A stretch of DNA of 64,000 bases from Microbacterium nanhaiense (GTDB lineage: Bacteria > Actinomycetota > Actinomycetes > Actinomycetales > Microbacteriaceae), in assembly GCF_014646015.1 (NCBI RefSeq), contig NZ_BMMQ01000003.1:310001-374000 (forward strand), given 5' to 3'. Of the stretch, positions 35,504-46,809 are shown piece by piece (positions within the stretch are counted from its first letter, which is position 1; every line of letters begins with the position of its first letter). Made by a program: the position numbers and the translations under genes. The notes below the pieces were generated by a model. It did no database searches, was not told where the DNA came from, and saw only the letters and a program-made list of their open reading frames with translations.

Positions 35504-36958
35504 CTACTCGGACAGCTCGATGCCGGCGGCCAGGAAGGGCCCGGCGAGGGGATAGCCGGCGACATCATCCGACGCGATGATCACGCGCGGCTCAAGGAAG
35601 AGCCACTCGCTCGCCGCCTCCGTCGCAGCCGTGAGGTCGATCAGTCGCAGCAGCTCGGTCTGCTCGGCCTCGTTGGACTGCGCCTCGGCCTGTTGCGACC
35701 ACCCCATGACGTCGGGGTTGCGATAACTCCACCACGAGCCGGGGTCGCCGAGGCCCGCGACGAGATGATCGCCTGTCACGGTGCCGAGCGCGAGGGTGAA
35801 GTCGCGGTTCTCCTCGACGCGCTCCCGCCACTGCGCCTGCGGGATCCGTTCGACCGTCGAGGCGATCCCGACCTCGCGCAGCTGTTCCGCGATGAGGTCC
35901 GCAGCCTCGGCGAGCGGCCCATCGGCGACGACGATCGGCGCCTCGAGCGACTCGGACACCCCCGCCTCGGCGAGAAGCGCCGCGGAGGTCTCCGTGTCGA
36001 ACGGGTCGAGCTCGGACAGGTCCTCGTGCCAGGGCTCGTTCGGCAGCGCCATCGATGAAATCGGCTCTCCCGCGTCGCCCCAGAGCGCCGACCGTACCGC
36101 GTCGTCGTCGATCGCCGCGGACACGGCCCGCCGAACGCGCGGGTCGTCGTAGGGCCGCATTTCGTCGTTGAACCCGAGGAGTACGCGCGTGGCGGAGGCG
36201 GCCTCGCTCACGATGATCCCGCCGCCGTCCCCGATCTCGGCGGGAGGGGACATCGCGGGGGCGATGTCGACCTCGCCGTCGCGAAGCGCCGCAACGAGAT
36301 GCTCGACATCATCGAATGCGCGGAACTCGACCCGGGCGTTGCGTGCCGGATCCTGCCAGTAGTCTGCGCGACGCTCCAGCGCGAGGCTCTGCCCCGGCGT
36401 GAACGCGTCGACCGTGTAGGGGCCCGTGCCCAGCTCGCCGTGGCGGATCCACACGCGCGCGAGGGAATGGGGCATCGAGACGACCGGTCGGGTGAGCTCG
36501 ATCTCGACCTCCCCGTCGACGGCGGTGATCCGAGCGATCGCCGGATCCGTGTCGGCGAGCGCGCCGAGCGATGACACGACATCCTCCGCCGTGAGCGGTG
36601 AGCCGTCGGAGAAGGTCACGTCGGGCCGCAGTGGGACGGTGTACCGGAGACCATCGTCGGATCGAGCGAACCCCGTGGCGAGGAGCGGCACCGGTTCGCC
36701 GGTCTCCGCGAGACGGAAGAGCGATTCGTAGACGTTTCCCGTGAGCGCCTCGGCGGACCCCGGATCCGCCTGATCTGCCAGATCCGTCGGTACGTGCAGC
36801 GTTCCGACGATGATCGTCGCGTCCTCGTTGACCGTCGTTCCGGCGGGCGGCGCCTCGGGGCCCCCGGCCGGCGGATCCGGCGGAGATGCGGTGCAGGACG
36901 CGAGCACGAGCCCGACCGCGAGCAGCGTGGGCGCGGCGAGGCGGCGAGTCAGGGGCAT
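35504..36958 (-). CDS. Family 5 extracellular solute-binding lipoprotein (peptide/nickel type)
   Basis: A 484-residue protein with lipobox LASC (Cys22), a Pro/Gly linker, and the SBP_bac_5 fold: LTGNVYESLFRLAETGEPVPLLATGFARSDDGLRYTVPLRPDVTFSDGSPLTAEDVVSSL and a late LERRADYWQD motif. It would capture an oligopeptide or similar ligand for an ABC importer, but no permease genes are adjacent. Start ATG 36958 lies 1 bp after the stop of the coiled-coil gene, suggesting co-transcription. Confidence 0.9.
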   Translation of the reverse strand: MPLTRRLAAPTLLAVGLVLASCTASPPDPPAGGPEAPPAGTTVNEDATIIVGTLHVPTDLADQADPGSAEALTGNVYESLFRLAETGEPVPLLATGFARSDDGLRYTVPLRPDVTFSDGSPLTAEDVVSSLGALADTDPAIARITAVDGEVEIELTRPVVSMPHSLARVWIRHGELGTGPYTVDAFTPGQSLALERRADYWQDPARNARVEFRAFDDVEHLVAALRDGEVDIAPAMSPPAEIGDGGGIIVSEAASATRVLLGFNDEMRPYDDPRVRRAVSAAIDDDAVRSALWGDAGEPISSMALPNEPWHEDLSELDPFDTETSAALLAEAGVSESLEAPIVVADGPLAEAADLIAEQLREVGIASTVERIPQAQWRERVEENRDFTLALGTVTGDHLVAGLGDPGSWWSYRNPDVMGWSQQAEAQSNEAEQTELLRLIDLTAATEAASEWLFLEPRVIIASDDVAGYPLAGPFLAAGIELSE

Positions 36959-36959
36959 A

Positions 36960-38276
36960 TCAATCGAAGATGTCGCCGATGAGGCCACCGAGGATCGCGC
37001 CGCCGATGAGGCCGCCGAGCATGTTGCCGCCGGACATGCCGCCCTGCTGCGGGCCGCCCCAGCCCTGGCCGCCGCCGTAGCCGCCGAACCCGCCGCGGCG
37101 GGCCTGATCGATGTCCCGCTGCGCGACCTGCAGCGCCTCGTTGGCGAGCTGCACGCTGCGGCGCGACATGTCGCGCGCGCGTTCGCGGGTGTCCTCATCG
37201 GCGACGAGGGTGCCCGCGTCGACCCGGAGGCGCTCCGCCTCGGCGAGGCGAGTGCGGGCGTCCGCGCCGATCAGCTCGCGGTGACCCTCGACGAGGCTCC
37301 GCGCCGAATAGATCGCGCGGTCCGCCGCATCGATGTCGTGGCGCACGTGATCGATCGAGGGGATGTTGCGCTGTGCTCGCTCGCGCGCGTGGTCCAGCTC
37401 GCTGTTGAGCGCACTGATGTGTGCGAGCTCCGTGAACGGGTCGCCCGCGGATCCGGGAGGGGTGAGCGCGCGAAGCGCCTGGTCGAGCTTCGTCGCCGCC
37501 TCGACGACCGCCGGCGTCTGACGCTCGCGGCGCGCCGCGGCGATGTCGGCCCGCGAGTCGGCGACGACGTCGGCGAGCGTGTTCTGGGTGCGAATCGCCT
37601 CGATCTCGAAGTCGTCCACCGCGTCGAGGATGCTCTGCGCGCGACGCACCGCCTCGATCGCCGTCTCGAGCGCGACGAGGGCGTCCTCCTTGCGGCCGGC
37701 GTCGCGGCGGCGCTCCGCGACATCGCACGAGTGCAGCGCGAAGTCGACGAGCTGGCGCGCCTCCGCGGGGTTCGCGCCGATGCGCTGGAGGGCCTCAGGG
37801 GAGTAGCGCAGCTTCAGTCGCTCGACGGTCTGCTCCGCCTGCGGCAGGCGCTCGGCGATCCGCTCGGCTTCGGCGCGGGTCCTCTCGCGCACGCGCGGGG
37901 CCTCGCGGATCTTCTCGATGCGCTCCTTGAGAACGGCCGTGCGCTCGTCGAGCACGTCCTCCGCCCACTCGCACAGTTGCACGATGCGCGCGTTGCGCGT
38001 GCGCAGCTCTTCCGGCGTATCGGGGATGTGGTCGTGGTTCAGCTGGTGCAGCTCGAACGCTTCGCGCATGTGACGGGCGACGGCGTCGAGGCCATCGCGA
38101 AGATCCTGGGTGGCGCCGTCGCCGAGCTCGGCCTGCGCGAACGCCAGCTCGTCTCGGGTCGTGCGGATCCGCTCGTCGGTCGCGACGAGGGCCTTCTGCG
38201 CCTTGACGGCCAGCACCTGATCCTCGGCATCCTGCCGCTCCTGCTCTTCGCGCCTGCGCTTGCCCCAGAAAGCCAT
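36960..38276 (-). CDS. Coiled-coil protein with glycine-rich tail, unknown function
   Basis: A 438-residue protein, almost all charged alpha-helix with heptad-like stretches. It ends in a Gly/Gln-rich segment (FGGYGGGQGWGGPQQGGMSGG) and a hydrophobic glycine-zipper-like C-terminus (MLGGLIGGAILGGLIGDIFD). The helical part resembles the region after the TPM domain in actinobacterial TPM proteins, but the TPM domain itself is absent; this comparison is from memory. It could associate with membranes through the tail. It precedes the binding lipoprotein gene. Confidence 0.78.
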   Translation of the reverse strand: MAFWGKRRREEQERQDAEDQVLAVKAQKALVATDERIRTTRDELAFAQAELGDGATQDLRDGLDAVARHMREAFELHQLNHDHIPDTPEELRTRNARIVQLCEWAEDVLDERTAVLKERIEKIREAPRVRERTRAEAERIAERLPQAEQTVERLKLRYSPEALQRIGANPAEARQLVDFALHSCDVAERRRDAGRKEDALVALETAIEAVRRAQSILDAVDDFEIEAIRTQNTLADVVADSRADIAAARRERQTPAVVEAATKLDQALRALTPPGSAGDPFTELAHISALNSELDHARERAQRNIPSIDHVRHDIDAADRAIYSARSLVEGHRELIGADARTRLAEAERLRVDAGTLVADEDTRERARDMSRRSVQLANEALQVAQRDIDQARRGGFGGYGGGQGWGGPQQGGMSGGNMLGGLIGGAILGGLIGDIFD

Positions 38277-38351
38277 GGATCGATTCTAGTGTGCGCCGGA
38301 TATGCGCCGTCATCCCCGGGCCCGTCCTCGCGGCGCATACTTCGTATGTAT

Positions 38352-38376
38352 ATACTCGGTAAACACATACTCGGTA
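38352..38376 (+). promoter_or_regulatory. padR promoter with direct-repeat operator
   Basis: ATACTCGGTA occurs at 38352-38361 and 38367-38376, a 15-bp period. TATACT (38351-38356), overlapping the first copy, is a good -10 candidate, so a bound regulator would block it. AAGGAGG (38382-38388) then leads to GTG 38394. Autoregulation by the PadR protein is inferred. Confidence 0.55.
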
Positions 38377-38393
38377 TAGACAAGGAGGCGCCC

Positions 38394-38981
38394 GTGTCCG
38401 TCAAACAGAGCCTGCTCGCGATTCTCGATCAGGGGGCGTGCTACGGGTACCAGCTGCGCGCCGAGTTCGATCGGCGCACTGGCGGCACGTGGCCGCTCAA
38501 CGTCGGACAGATCTACAGCACGCTCGACCGGCTCGAGCGCGACGGCTTCGTCGAGCGGGGCGAGGCCGACGACGACGGGCACGTGTTCTGGCGGATCACC
38601 GACGCCGGCCGCGACGAGGCGAATCGCTGGTTGAACTCGCCCGTTCCCGCCGCGAAGGGGACGCGCGACGAACTCGCGATCAAGCTCGCCCTCGCCGCCA
38701 CCCTGCCCGGGGTGGATGTCGGCGCGATCGTGCAGACCCAGCGGATTGCGTCGCTCCGACACCTGCAGGAACTCAACCGTGCAAAGTATGCCGGGTCCGC
38801 CGACAGTGCCGAAGAGCTCGCGTGGTCGCTCGTCGTCGACTCGATGATCTTCCAAACCGAGGCGCAGATCCGGTGGCTCGACCACACCGAGCAGCGCCTC
38901 CGCTTGACGCCCGTCGCCCCGATCGCGATCGCGGACGAGCCGGCGCGGCGCGGCCGGCCGGTCCGGGAGGCGAAGAAGTGA
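38394..38981 (+). CDS. PadR-family transcriptional regulator
   Basis: A 195-residue protein. The N-terminal winged helix (VKQSLLAILDQGACYGYQLRAEFDRRTGGTWPLNVGQIYSTLDRLERDGFVERG) is classical PadR; the C-terminal Vir-type helical domain spans ~100-170, and the tail is basic. GTG 38394 is chosen for AAGGAGG 5 nt upstream. The stop overlaps the next small gene (GTGA at 38978). PadR proteins commonly repress adjacent ABC exporters, which fits here. Confidence 0.93.
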   Translation: MSVKQSLLAILDQGACYGYQLRAEFDRRTGGTWPLNVGQIYSTLDRLERDGFVERGEADDDGHVFWRITDAGRDEANRWLNSPVPAAKGTRDELAIKLALAATLPGVDVGAIVQTQRIASLRHLQELNRAKYAGSADSAEELAWSLVVDSMIFQTEAQIRWLDHTEQRLRLTPVAPIAIADEPARRGRPVREAKK

Positions 38982-39100
38982 TCCACGCGCCCGTCCCGGC
39001 GGCCCGCGTGGTCGCCGACTTCGCGCTCGAGATCCCCGCGGAGCGGGATCCGGACAGCGCCGCCACCGAGAGCAGCACGGCCGAAGGAGAGCCCACATGA
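38978..39100 (+). CDS. 40-residue small protein between padR and ABC ATPase genes
   Basis: A 40-codon frame starts at GTG 38978, overlapping the padR stop by 4 bp, and ends at 39100, overlapping the ATPase start by 4 bp (ATGA). It is acidic (many Glu and Asp) with no membrane helix. It keeps the translation chain unbroken, so it may be a real small protein or only a coupling device. No family recognised. Confidence 0.5.
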   Translation: MIHAPVPAARVVADFALEIPAERDPDSAATESSTAEGEPT

Positions 39101-39915
39101 ACGACGACAGCCGCCGCTCGCGGCGCGACGCCCGCACGACCGAGGAGCGCATTGACGAGGCCGCGCGTGCAGCCTCGATTCCGTCACAGACGCCCCCAAC
39201 CGACGCGGTGCTGCGCCTCGTGGGCGTCTCCCGCGTGTACGGATCCGGTGAGCAGGCCGTGACGGCGCTCGCCGGCATCGATCTCGAGATTCGCGCGGGC
39301 GAGCTCGTCGCGATCATGGGCGCATCGGGATCCGGGAAGTCGACGCTGCTGTCGATCGCCGGCGGCCTCCAGCCGCCCTCGGCGGGGGAGGTGATCGTCG
39401 AGGGGCGCGCGCTGTCGAGCCTCGACGCGAAGGAGATGGCGCGCCTGCGGCGCCGATCGCTCGGTTTCGTCTTCCAGGATTTCAATCTCATCCCCACGCT
39501 CACGGCCATTGAGAACGTGACGCTGCCGCTCGAACTCGACGGCGACCCGGCACGTGCGGCCCGGCGTATGGCCGAGGTGGCCCTCGACTCGGTCGGTCTC
39601 AGGGAGAAGCACAACGCCTTTCCTGATGACCTTTCGGGCGGACAACAGCAGCGCATCGCCATTGCCCGCGCCGTCGTAGGCGGCCGTCGCCTGATCCTCG
39701 CCGACGAGCCGACCGGGGCCCTCGACTCGGTCACGGGCGAGGCCGTCATGAGGATGCTGCGCACACGCGTCGACGAGGGGGCCGCGGGCCTGCTCGTCAC
39801 GCACGAGGCCCGCCACGCGGCCTGGGCCGATCGGATCGTCTTCCTGCGCGACGGCCGAGTCGTCGACGAGTCGCGCCGCGACGGCGCCGAGTCACTGCTT
39901 GGGGCACGACGATGA
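39097..39915 (+). CDS. ABC transporter ATP-binding protein, MacB/LolD type
   Basis: A 272-residue ATPase. Walker A GASGSGKST is at 75-83, Q loop in FVFQDFNLIP, signature LSGGQ at 179-183, and Walker B LADEPTGALD at 201-210. The first 35 residues are a charged extension. It drives the adjacent FtsX-type permease; such systems export drugs, lipids or peptides. ATGA overlaps link it to its neighbours. Confidence 0.93.
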   Translation: MNDDSRRSRRDARTTEERIDEAARAASIPSQTPPTDAVLRLVGVSRVYGSGEQAVTALAGIDLEIRAGELVAIMGASGSGKSTLLSIAGGLQPPSAGEVIVEGRALSSLDAKEMARLRRRSLGFVFQDFNLIPTLTAIENVTLPLELDGDPARAARRMAEVALDSVGLREKHNAFPDDLSGGQQQRIAIARAVVGGRRLILADEPTGALDSVTGEAVMRMLRTRVDEGAAGLLVTHEARHAAWADRIVFLRDGRVVDESRRDGAESLLGARR

Positions 39916-42824
39916 GCGGTCCGCGCATGACGCGTAGCACCTTCCCGGATCCGCGACCGCCCGAGCAGCGCGAGCGCGGCGGCATGCTGCGCTGGCGCAT
40001 GGCACTGAAGATGTCGATGCGGCAGTCGCTCAAGTCGTGGCCATCGAGCGTGCTCGTGGTCCTGCTCGTCCTGCTGCCCATGGCGGGTGTTGCGGCAGCC
40101 GCCGTCTATGCGGAGAGCCTGTCCCCGTCCGCCCAGCAGAGGGTCGACGCGGAGCTCGGCGAGGCCGATGCCTGGGTGCAGGCGCCGGGCATGCCGAGCG
40201 GGGTTCGACAGTATCTCGACGATCCGAACGCTCAGTTCGAATACGACGCAGCTTCGAGCCACGACTGGATCGAGCCTCCGGCCGACGTGGCGGACGTCAT
40301 CGACGCCGACCGGCTGGTCCGCATCGAGCTGGGATCCGCTGCCGTCGAAACGGTTGCGGGAATTGGCGCCTTCCAGGTCGTGCTCGGCGAGACCTGGGAT
40401 CCCCTCCTCGAGGGGAGATACACGCTCCTCGAGGGACGCGCGCCGACCGCCGCCGATGAGGTGCTCGCGACGCCCGAGGCGCTCGAACGCCTGGGTGCAA
40501 AGGTTGGCGACTCCGTCGAGATGACGAAACCGGAACAGACCGTGACCGTCACCGGCACGATGTCGAGTCGCTTGGAGGAGAACCCGGAGTCCGTGCTCTT
40601 CGCAGGCCGCGGCGACGCGTACGAGCTCGATGGTTATGGGACGACGTGGTACGCCGAGGGCTGGCACGCCACGGCCGGCGACGTATACGACCTCAACGAT
40701 CAGGGCATCATCGTCTTCGACCGCGCGCTCGTTCAGCGTCCGGGTGACGGAGGTCAGCCCGTACTGGAACGCGGAAGCGGAAGCTCATGGGCGTTCTACT
40801 CGGCGGCCACGGCGACGCTCGTGTTCTGCACCTACCTCGTCTTGCTGCTCGCCGGAGCTGCCTTCTCGGTGTCCGCGAAGCGCCAGCAGCGCTCGCTCGC
40901 CGTCGCGGCGAGCGTCGGCGCCTCCCGCGCCGACGTGTTCCGTATCGTGCTGTTCCAGGGCACGATCCTCGGCCTCGCAGGCGGCCTGCTCGGATCCGGC
41001 GCGGGCATCGGCCTCGCGGCGCTCGCCCGGGAATGGTTCGGCGACGGGTCGCTCAGTTATACCTGGGGCCTGAAGGTGCCGTGGTGGATGCTCGTCGGGC
41101 TGATCATCATCGCGTCGGTCGTCGGGACGCTCGCGGCGCTCCTTCCTGCGCGAAACGCGACCCGCGGCGACACGCTCGCGGCGCTCCGCGGAGCGCGCCG
41201 ACCCGTGTCGGTCTCGGCGAAGCGTCCGAAGGTGGGGCTTGGCCTCATCATCGCCGGCGCCGCGCTTGTCGTGGTCGCGGTGATCGGGCTCGTCGTGACG
41301 TACAACCTGCCGACGCGCGACCTGGCCCTGACGGACAAGGTCTACCCGGTCGGGACGATCGCGATGATCCTCGGTCCGCTGCTCCTGCAGATCGGTGTGG
41401 TCACGGCCGGGCACTGGCTCCTCGCTCAGGTATCGCGTCTGCTCGGCCGCGGCCGGCTCGGCGGGCGGCTAGCCGCTCGCGACGCCGTTGCCAATCCCGG
41501 CCGCTCGGTGCCGTCGTTCGGAGCTATCGCGGCGTGCGCGTTTCTCGCGACCGCCTCGATCGGCGGTGTCGCGACGCTGACGAACATGCAGGCGGAGGGG
41601 CACTCGTCGATCGCGCCCTACGGGTCCGTTGTCGCATGGATGAGCGGCGGTGTGATCTCCGACGATGACGATCTCTTCATCGAGGATCCGGCCGCCGTCG
41701 CACCCGCGCTCGCCGCGCTCGCGGACGACGCGACGCAGATCCTCCGCGACGAGGGCGCGGGCTCGACCGTCGTCGTCTCGGTCCCGGCCGGCCCGAGCTA
41801 CACCTCCGACAGTGACGGTGAGATGCGGTTCGACGGCGGGCAGATGCTCACAACCCCCGAGATCGCGCGCCCCGAGCACTGCGCGGCCACGGACGAGTGC
41901 TCTGCGAATTTCTATGAGCGGTCCGGCGGTGGCAACCAGCTGTTCGCGATCGTCGCCCCAGACGGGCTCGACGTCGCCCTCGGGACCGAGATCTCGGCGG
42001 CCGACCGGTCGGCATTCGCGGGCGGTGCCGTGATCGTCACGAACCCCCAGTGGCTCACCGAGGACGGCTCCGTCGTCGTCAACAGCTGGCGCCCCGAAGA
42101 CGTGCAGGGCATGTCGGACGCGGTCTTCGACCCCGAGGCCGACCCCGCCTCGCTCCCGTCGGCGGCGCACACCGAGACGCGCGACGGCATTCTCATCGAC
42201 ACCGAGACGGTGTTCGACGAGTCGCACCAGGTGTACATCTCGCCGGATACCGCCGCCGAGCTCGGCATCACGGCCACGCCCTCGATGGTCGTCGCCGACT
42301 TCCCAGGCATCACGACGGCGCAGCTCGACAGCCTCCGCGCCAGCGCCGAATCGGAGACGTTCTCGCGCTCGACCGACGAGATGTCGGTGGATCTGTCGTT
42401 CAGCCAGGCCGAGGGACCGCCCGCCGCAGCGCCCTGGCTGTGGCTGATCCTGGGAGCCGTCACCGTGCTCGTGATCGCCGCGAGCGCCGTCTCGCTCGGG
42501 CTCTCGCGCGTGGAGCGCCGGCCCGACGACGCCACGCTCACGGCGGTGGGAGCCTCGCCGGGCGTACGCCGCTCGGTCAACGGCTGGCAGGCGCTCGTCA
42601 TCTCGGCCTTCGGCTGCATCGTCGGCACGGTCGCCGGCCTCATGCCGGTGCTCGGCGTGGTCTTCATCCTCGAGGGCACGGGGCAGGAGGGACTCGCCTT
42701 CACAGAGGTGCCGTGGCTCTGGTACGGCCTGCTCGCGCTCGTCCTGCCGGTCGCGGTCGCGCTCGTGAGCTGGCTCGTCCCGCCGCGCGCGCCCGACCTC
42801 ACCCGCCGCACCGCGATCGCCTGA
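39912..42824 (+). CDS. FtsX-like ABC transporter permease
   Basis: A 970-residue permease: one helix near 42-62, a large extracytoplasmic domain (~63-285), three helices (~290-425) with an SAKRQQRSLAVAASVGASRADV coupling segment, two middle helices (~440-500), a second extracytoplasmic domain, then three C-terminal helices (~830-960). This is the duplicated FtsX layout in one chain, so one polypeptide may form the whole channel. Substrate unknown. Its expression is presumably controlled by the PadR regulator. Confidence 0.93.
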   Translation: MSGPRMTRSTFPDPRPPEQRERGGMLRWRMALKMSMRQSLKSWPSSVLVVLLVLLPMAGVAAAAVYAESLSPSAQQRVDAELGEADAWVQAPGMPSGVRQYLDDPNAQFEYDAASSHDWIEPPADVADVIDADRLVRIELGSAAVETVAGIGAFQVVLGETWDPLLEGRYTLLEGRAPTAADEVLATPEALERLGAKVGDSVEMTKPEQTVTVTGTMSSRLEENPESVLFAGRGDAYELDGYGTTWYAEGWHATAGDVYDLNDQGIIVFDRALVQRPGDGGQPVLERGSGSSWAFYSAATATLVFCTYLVLLLAGAAFSVSAKRQQRSLAVAASVGASRADVFRIVLFQGTILGLAGGLLGSGAGIGLAALAREWFGDGSLSYTWGLKVPWWMLVGLIIIASVVGTLAALLPARNATRGDTLAALRGARRPVSVSAKRPKVGLGLIIAGAALVVVAVIGLVVTYNLPTRDLALTDKVYPVGTIAMILGPLLLQIGVVTAGHWLLAQVSRLLGRGRLGGRLAARDAVANPGRSVPSFGAIAACAFLATASIGGVATLTNMQAEGHSSIAPYGSVVAWMSGGVISDDDDLFIEDPAAVAPALAALADDATQILRDEGAGSTVVVSVPAGPSYTSDSDGEMRFDGGQMLTTPEIARPEHCAATDECSANFYERSGGGNQLFAIVAPDGLDVALGTEISAADRSAFAGGAVIVTNPQWLTEDGSVVVNSWRPEDVQGMSDAVFDPEADPASLPSAAHTETRDGILIDTETVFDESHQVYISPDTAAELGITATPSMVVADFPGITTAQLDSLRASAESETFSRSTDEMSVDLSFSQAEGPPAAAPWLWLILGAVTVLVIAASAVSLGLSRVERRPDDATLTAVGASPGVRRSVNGWQALVISAFGCIVGTVAGLMPVLGVVFILEGTGQEGLAFTEVPWLWYGLLALVLPVAVALVSWLVPPRAPDLTRRTAIA

Positions 42825-42834
42825 TCCGCGAGAC

Positions 42835-42890
42835 TCCGGTTCCAAAATCTGCTCTTCGCCACGAGGTGGGCAGCAGATTTTGGAACCGGA
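42835..42890. terminator. Perfect 19-bp inverted repeat after the permease gene
   Basis: Arms 42835-42853 and 42872-42890 are exact complements around an 18-nt loop, 11 bp after the permease stop. It probably folds as a terminator or mRNA-stabilising hairpin, although no T run follows. Confidence 0.65.
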
Positions 42891-42918
42891 ATGGTGGGGC
42901 GGCGTGCTCGGGACGCGG

Positions 42919-42952
42919 AATCTGCTGTTCCGTCCGAGGTCAGGAGCGGATT
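42919..42952. repeat. Degenerate second copy of the inverted repeat
   Basis: AATCTGCT...AGCGGATT with an inner TCCGAGGTCAGG resembles AATCTGCT...AGCAGATT with CACGAGGTGGG at 42846-42879, 73 bp earlier. The following GGAATGG...GGGG is also shared. It looks like a decayed tandem duplicate. Confidence 0.55.
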
Positions 42953-43000
42953 CCCTGTCGGAATGGGGTGGGGAGCGACGCGGACGGATAGTGTCGGGAT

Positions 43001-43900
43001 ATGCCGGATCTCGATGCCGAACTCTCCGAGCTGCAGCGTCGCGCCTATGGGCCCGGCGGCGACGACCTCAGCGCGGCAGAGCGCGTCCGGCTCGCGCAGC
43101 TCGAGGCGGCCCTGCGGATCCCGGATCCGCCGTCGGGCCACGGCGCAAGTGGCGACGAAACGCGGCCGTCGCCGAACCCGGACGCGGCGATCGCCTCGCC
43201 CGCACCGGCCACGGGAGCAGTGATCCCGCCCCGACCTCCGCAACCGGCGGCCCGGCTCCGCGACGGCGTCGATACGGCGCTTGTCGCCGAGCGCCGCCGG
43301 CAGCGCCTCCGCCGGTTGTTCACCCCGGCGCTTATCGCGACGATCGGCGTCGCGTCGGTGATCGTGATGCTCGCGGCGGGTATCGCCGGCTGGGGCGGGG
43401 GATACGCCGCGGGCGTGGCGCGGCATGCGGGGCCGGGCGACCCCTCCGAGTTCGTGGCGGAACTGCATCCGACGGAGATGCCGGAGAGGTTTACGGAGAG
43501 CGGCGGCGGCTTCTACGTCGTCGGGGTGAATCCCGAGACCGGGGAGCTGGAGGAGGACGTAACGTACTTCGGATCCATCGGCGACGACATCGAGATCATG
43601 ACCCACCGGCAGGTCGAGACGAACGAGTTGTCGCCGTACCTCCCGCCCGGCACCGTGTGTCTGCAGGTCGTGCAGATCCGCGAGCAGGCCGCCGACTCCA
43701 TGTACTACGCAGGCGGGTCGGCGTGCGGGTCACCCCGCCTCGACGTCTCCGTCGACCTCTTCGCAGGAACGGAGAGCGAGGACACCTACTCGGGCATGCG
43801 CCTCTCCACCGACGCCTATCCCGAAGACACGCTTCTCCGATTCACCTACAGTGCGGACAGCAACAGCGTGACGGTGTGGAGCGTCGCGCCGCTCGAATGA
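43001..43900 (+). CDS. Single-pass membrane protein, unknown function
   Basis: A 299-residue protein. A short helical start (LDAELSELQRRAYGPGGDDLSAAERVRLAQLEAALR) is followed by a Pro/Ala-rich linker, a basic patch RRRQRLRRL, one transmembrane helix (~108-132) and an extracytoplasmic domain with two cysteines that could form a disulphide. TAGTGT (42989-42994) ends 6 nt before ATG 43001, so it is probably leaderless. No family recognised. Confidence 0.75.
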   Translation: MPDLDAELSELQRRAYGPGGDDLSAAERVRLAQLEAALRIPDPPSGHGASGDETRPSPNPDAAIASPAPATGAVIPPRPPQPAARLRDGVDTALVAERRRQRLRRLFTPALIATIGVASVIVMLAAGIAGWGGGYAAGVARHAGPGDPSEFVAELHPTEMPERFTESGGGFYVVGVNPETGELEEDVTYFGSIGDDIEIMTHRQVETNELSPYLPPGTVCLQVVQIREQAADSMYYAGGSACGSPRLDVSVDLFAGTESEDTYSGMRLSTDAYPEDTLLRFTYSADSNSVTVWSVAPLE

Positions 43901-43959
43901 CGCGGAAACCGAATGTCGGCGCACCGGCGGAGCGGATCGCGCGCATAGCCCGCGGCGGA

Positions 43960-44035
43960 TAACATGGGCGAGTATGCCATCCGCTGGCCGGAGGGCAGCC
44001 GGCGGGCGATGCGCTCGCCGCAGCGAAATTGGGAG
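43960..44035 (+). promoter_or_regulatory. secA promoter and leader
   Basis: TAACAT at 43960-43965 is a -10-like hexamer 8 nt before an ATG at 43974, which opens a 49-codon frame overlapping secA out of frame (stop at 44121-44123). The secA GTG at 44042 has its own GGGAG Shine-Dalgarno (44031-44035). If the hexamer is the promoter, the upstream frame would be translated leaderless on the secA mRNA. Confidence 0.45.
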
Positions 44036-44041
44036 TGACAC

Positions 44042-46747
<2,706 letters not shown>

Positions 46748-46760
46748 CGATTCCCGGGGC

Positions 46761-46799
46761 TATGCCCGCCGTGGTGCGTGCTGCACCGCGGCGGGCATA
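46761..46799. terminator. secA terminator hairpin overlapping the next promoter
   Basis: TATGCCCGCCG (46761-46771) pairs with CGGCGGGCATA (46789-46799), and inner GGTGC pairs with GCACC around GTGCT; one mismatch separates the two stems. The right end supplies the first bases of a -10-like TATTCT (46798-46803). Confidence 0.75.
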
Positions 46800-46803
46800 T
46801 TCT
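46798..46803 (+). promoter_or_regulatory. Leaderless -10 of the aminotransferase gene
   Basis: TATTCT ends 6 nt before ATG 46810. The hairpin lies immediately upstream, so a ribosome binding site is excluded and initiation from a leaderless transcript is likely. Confidence 0.6.
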
Positions 46804-46809
46804 GTTTCA

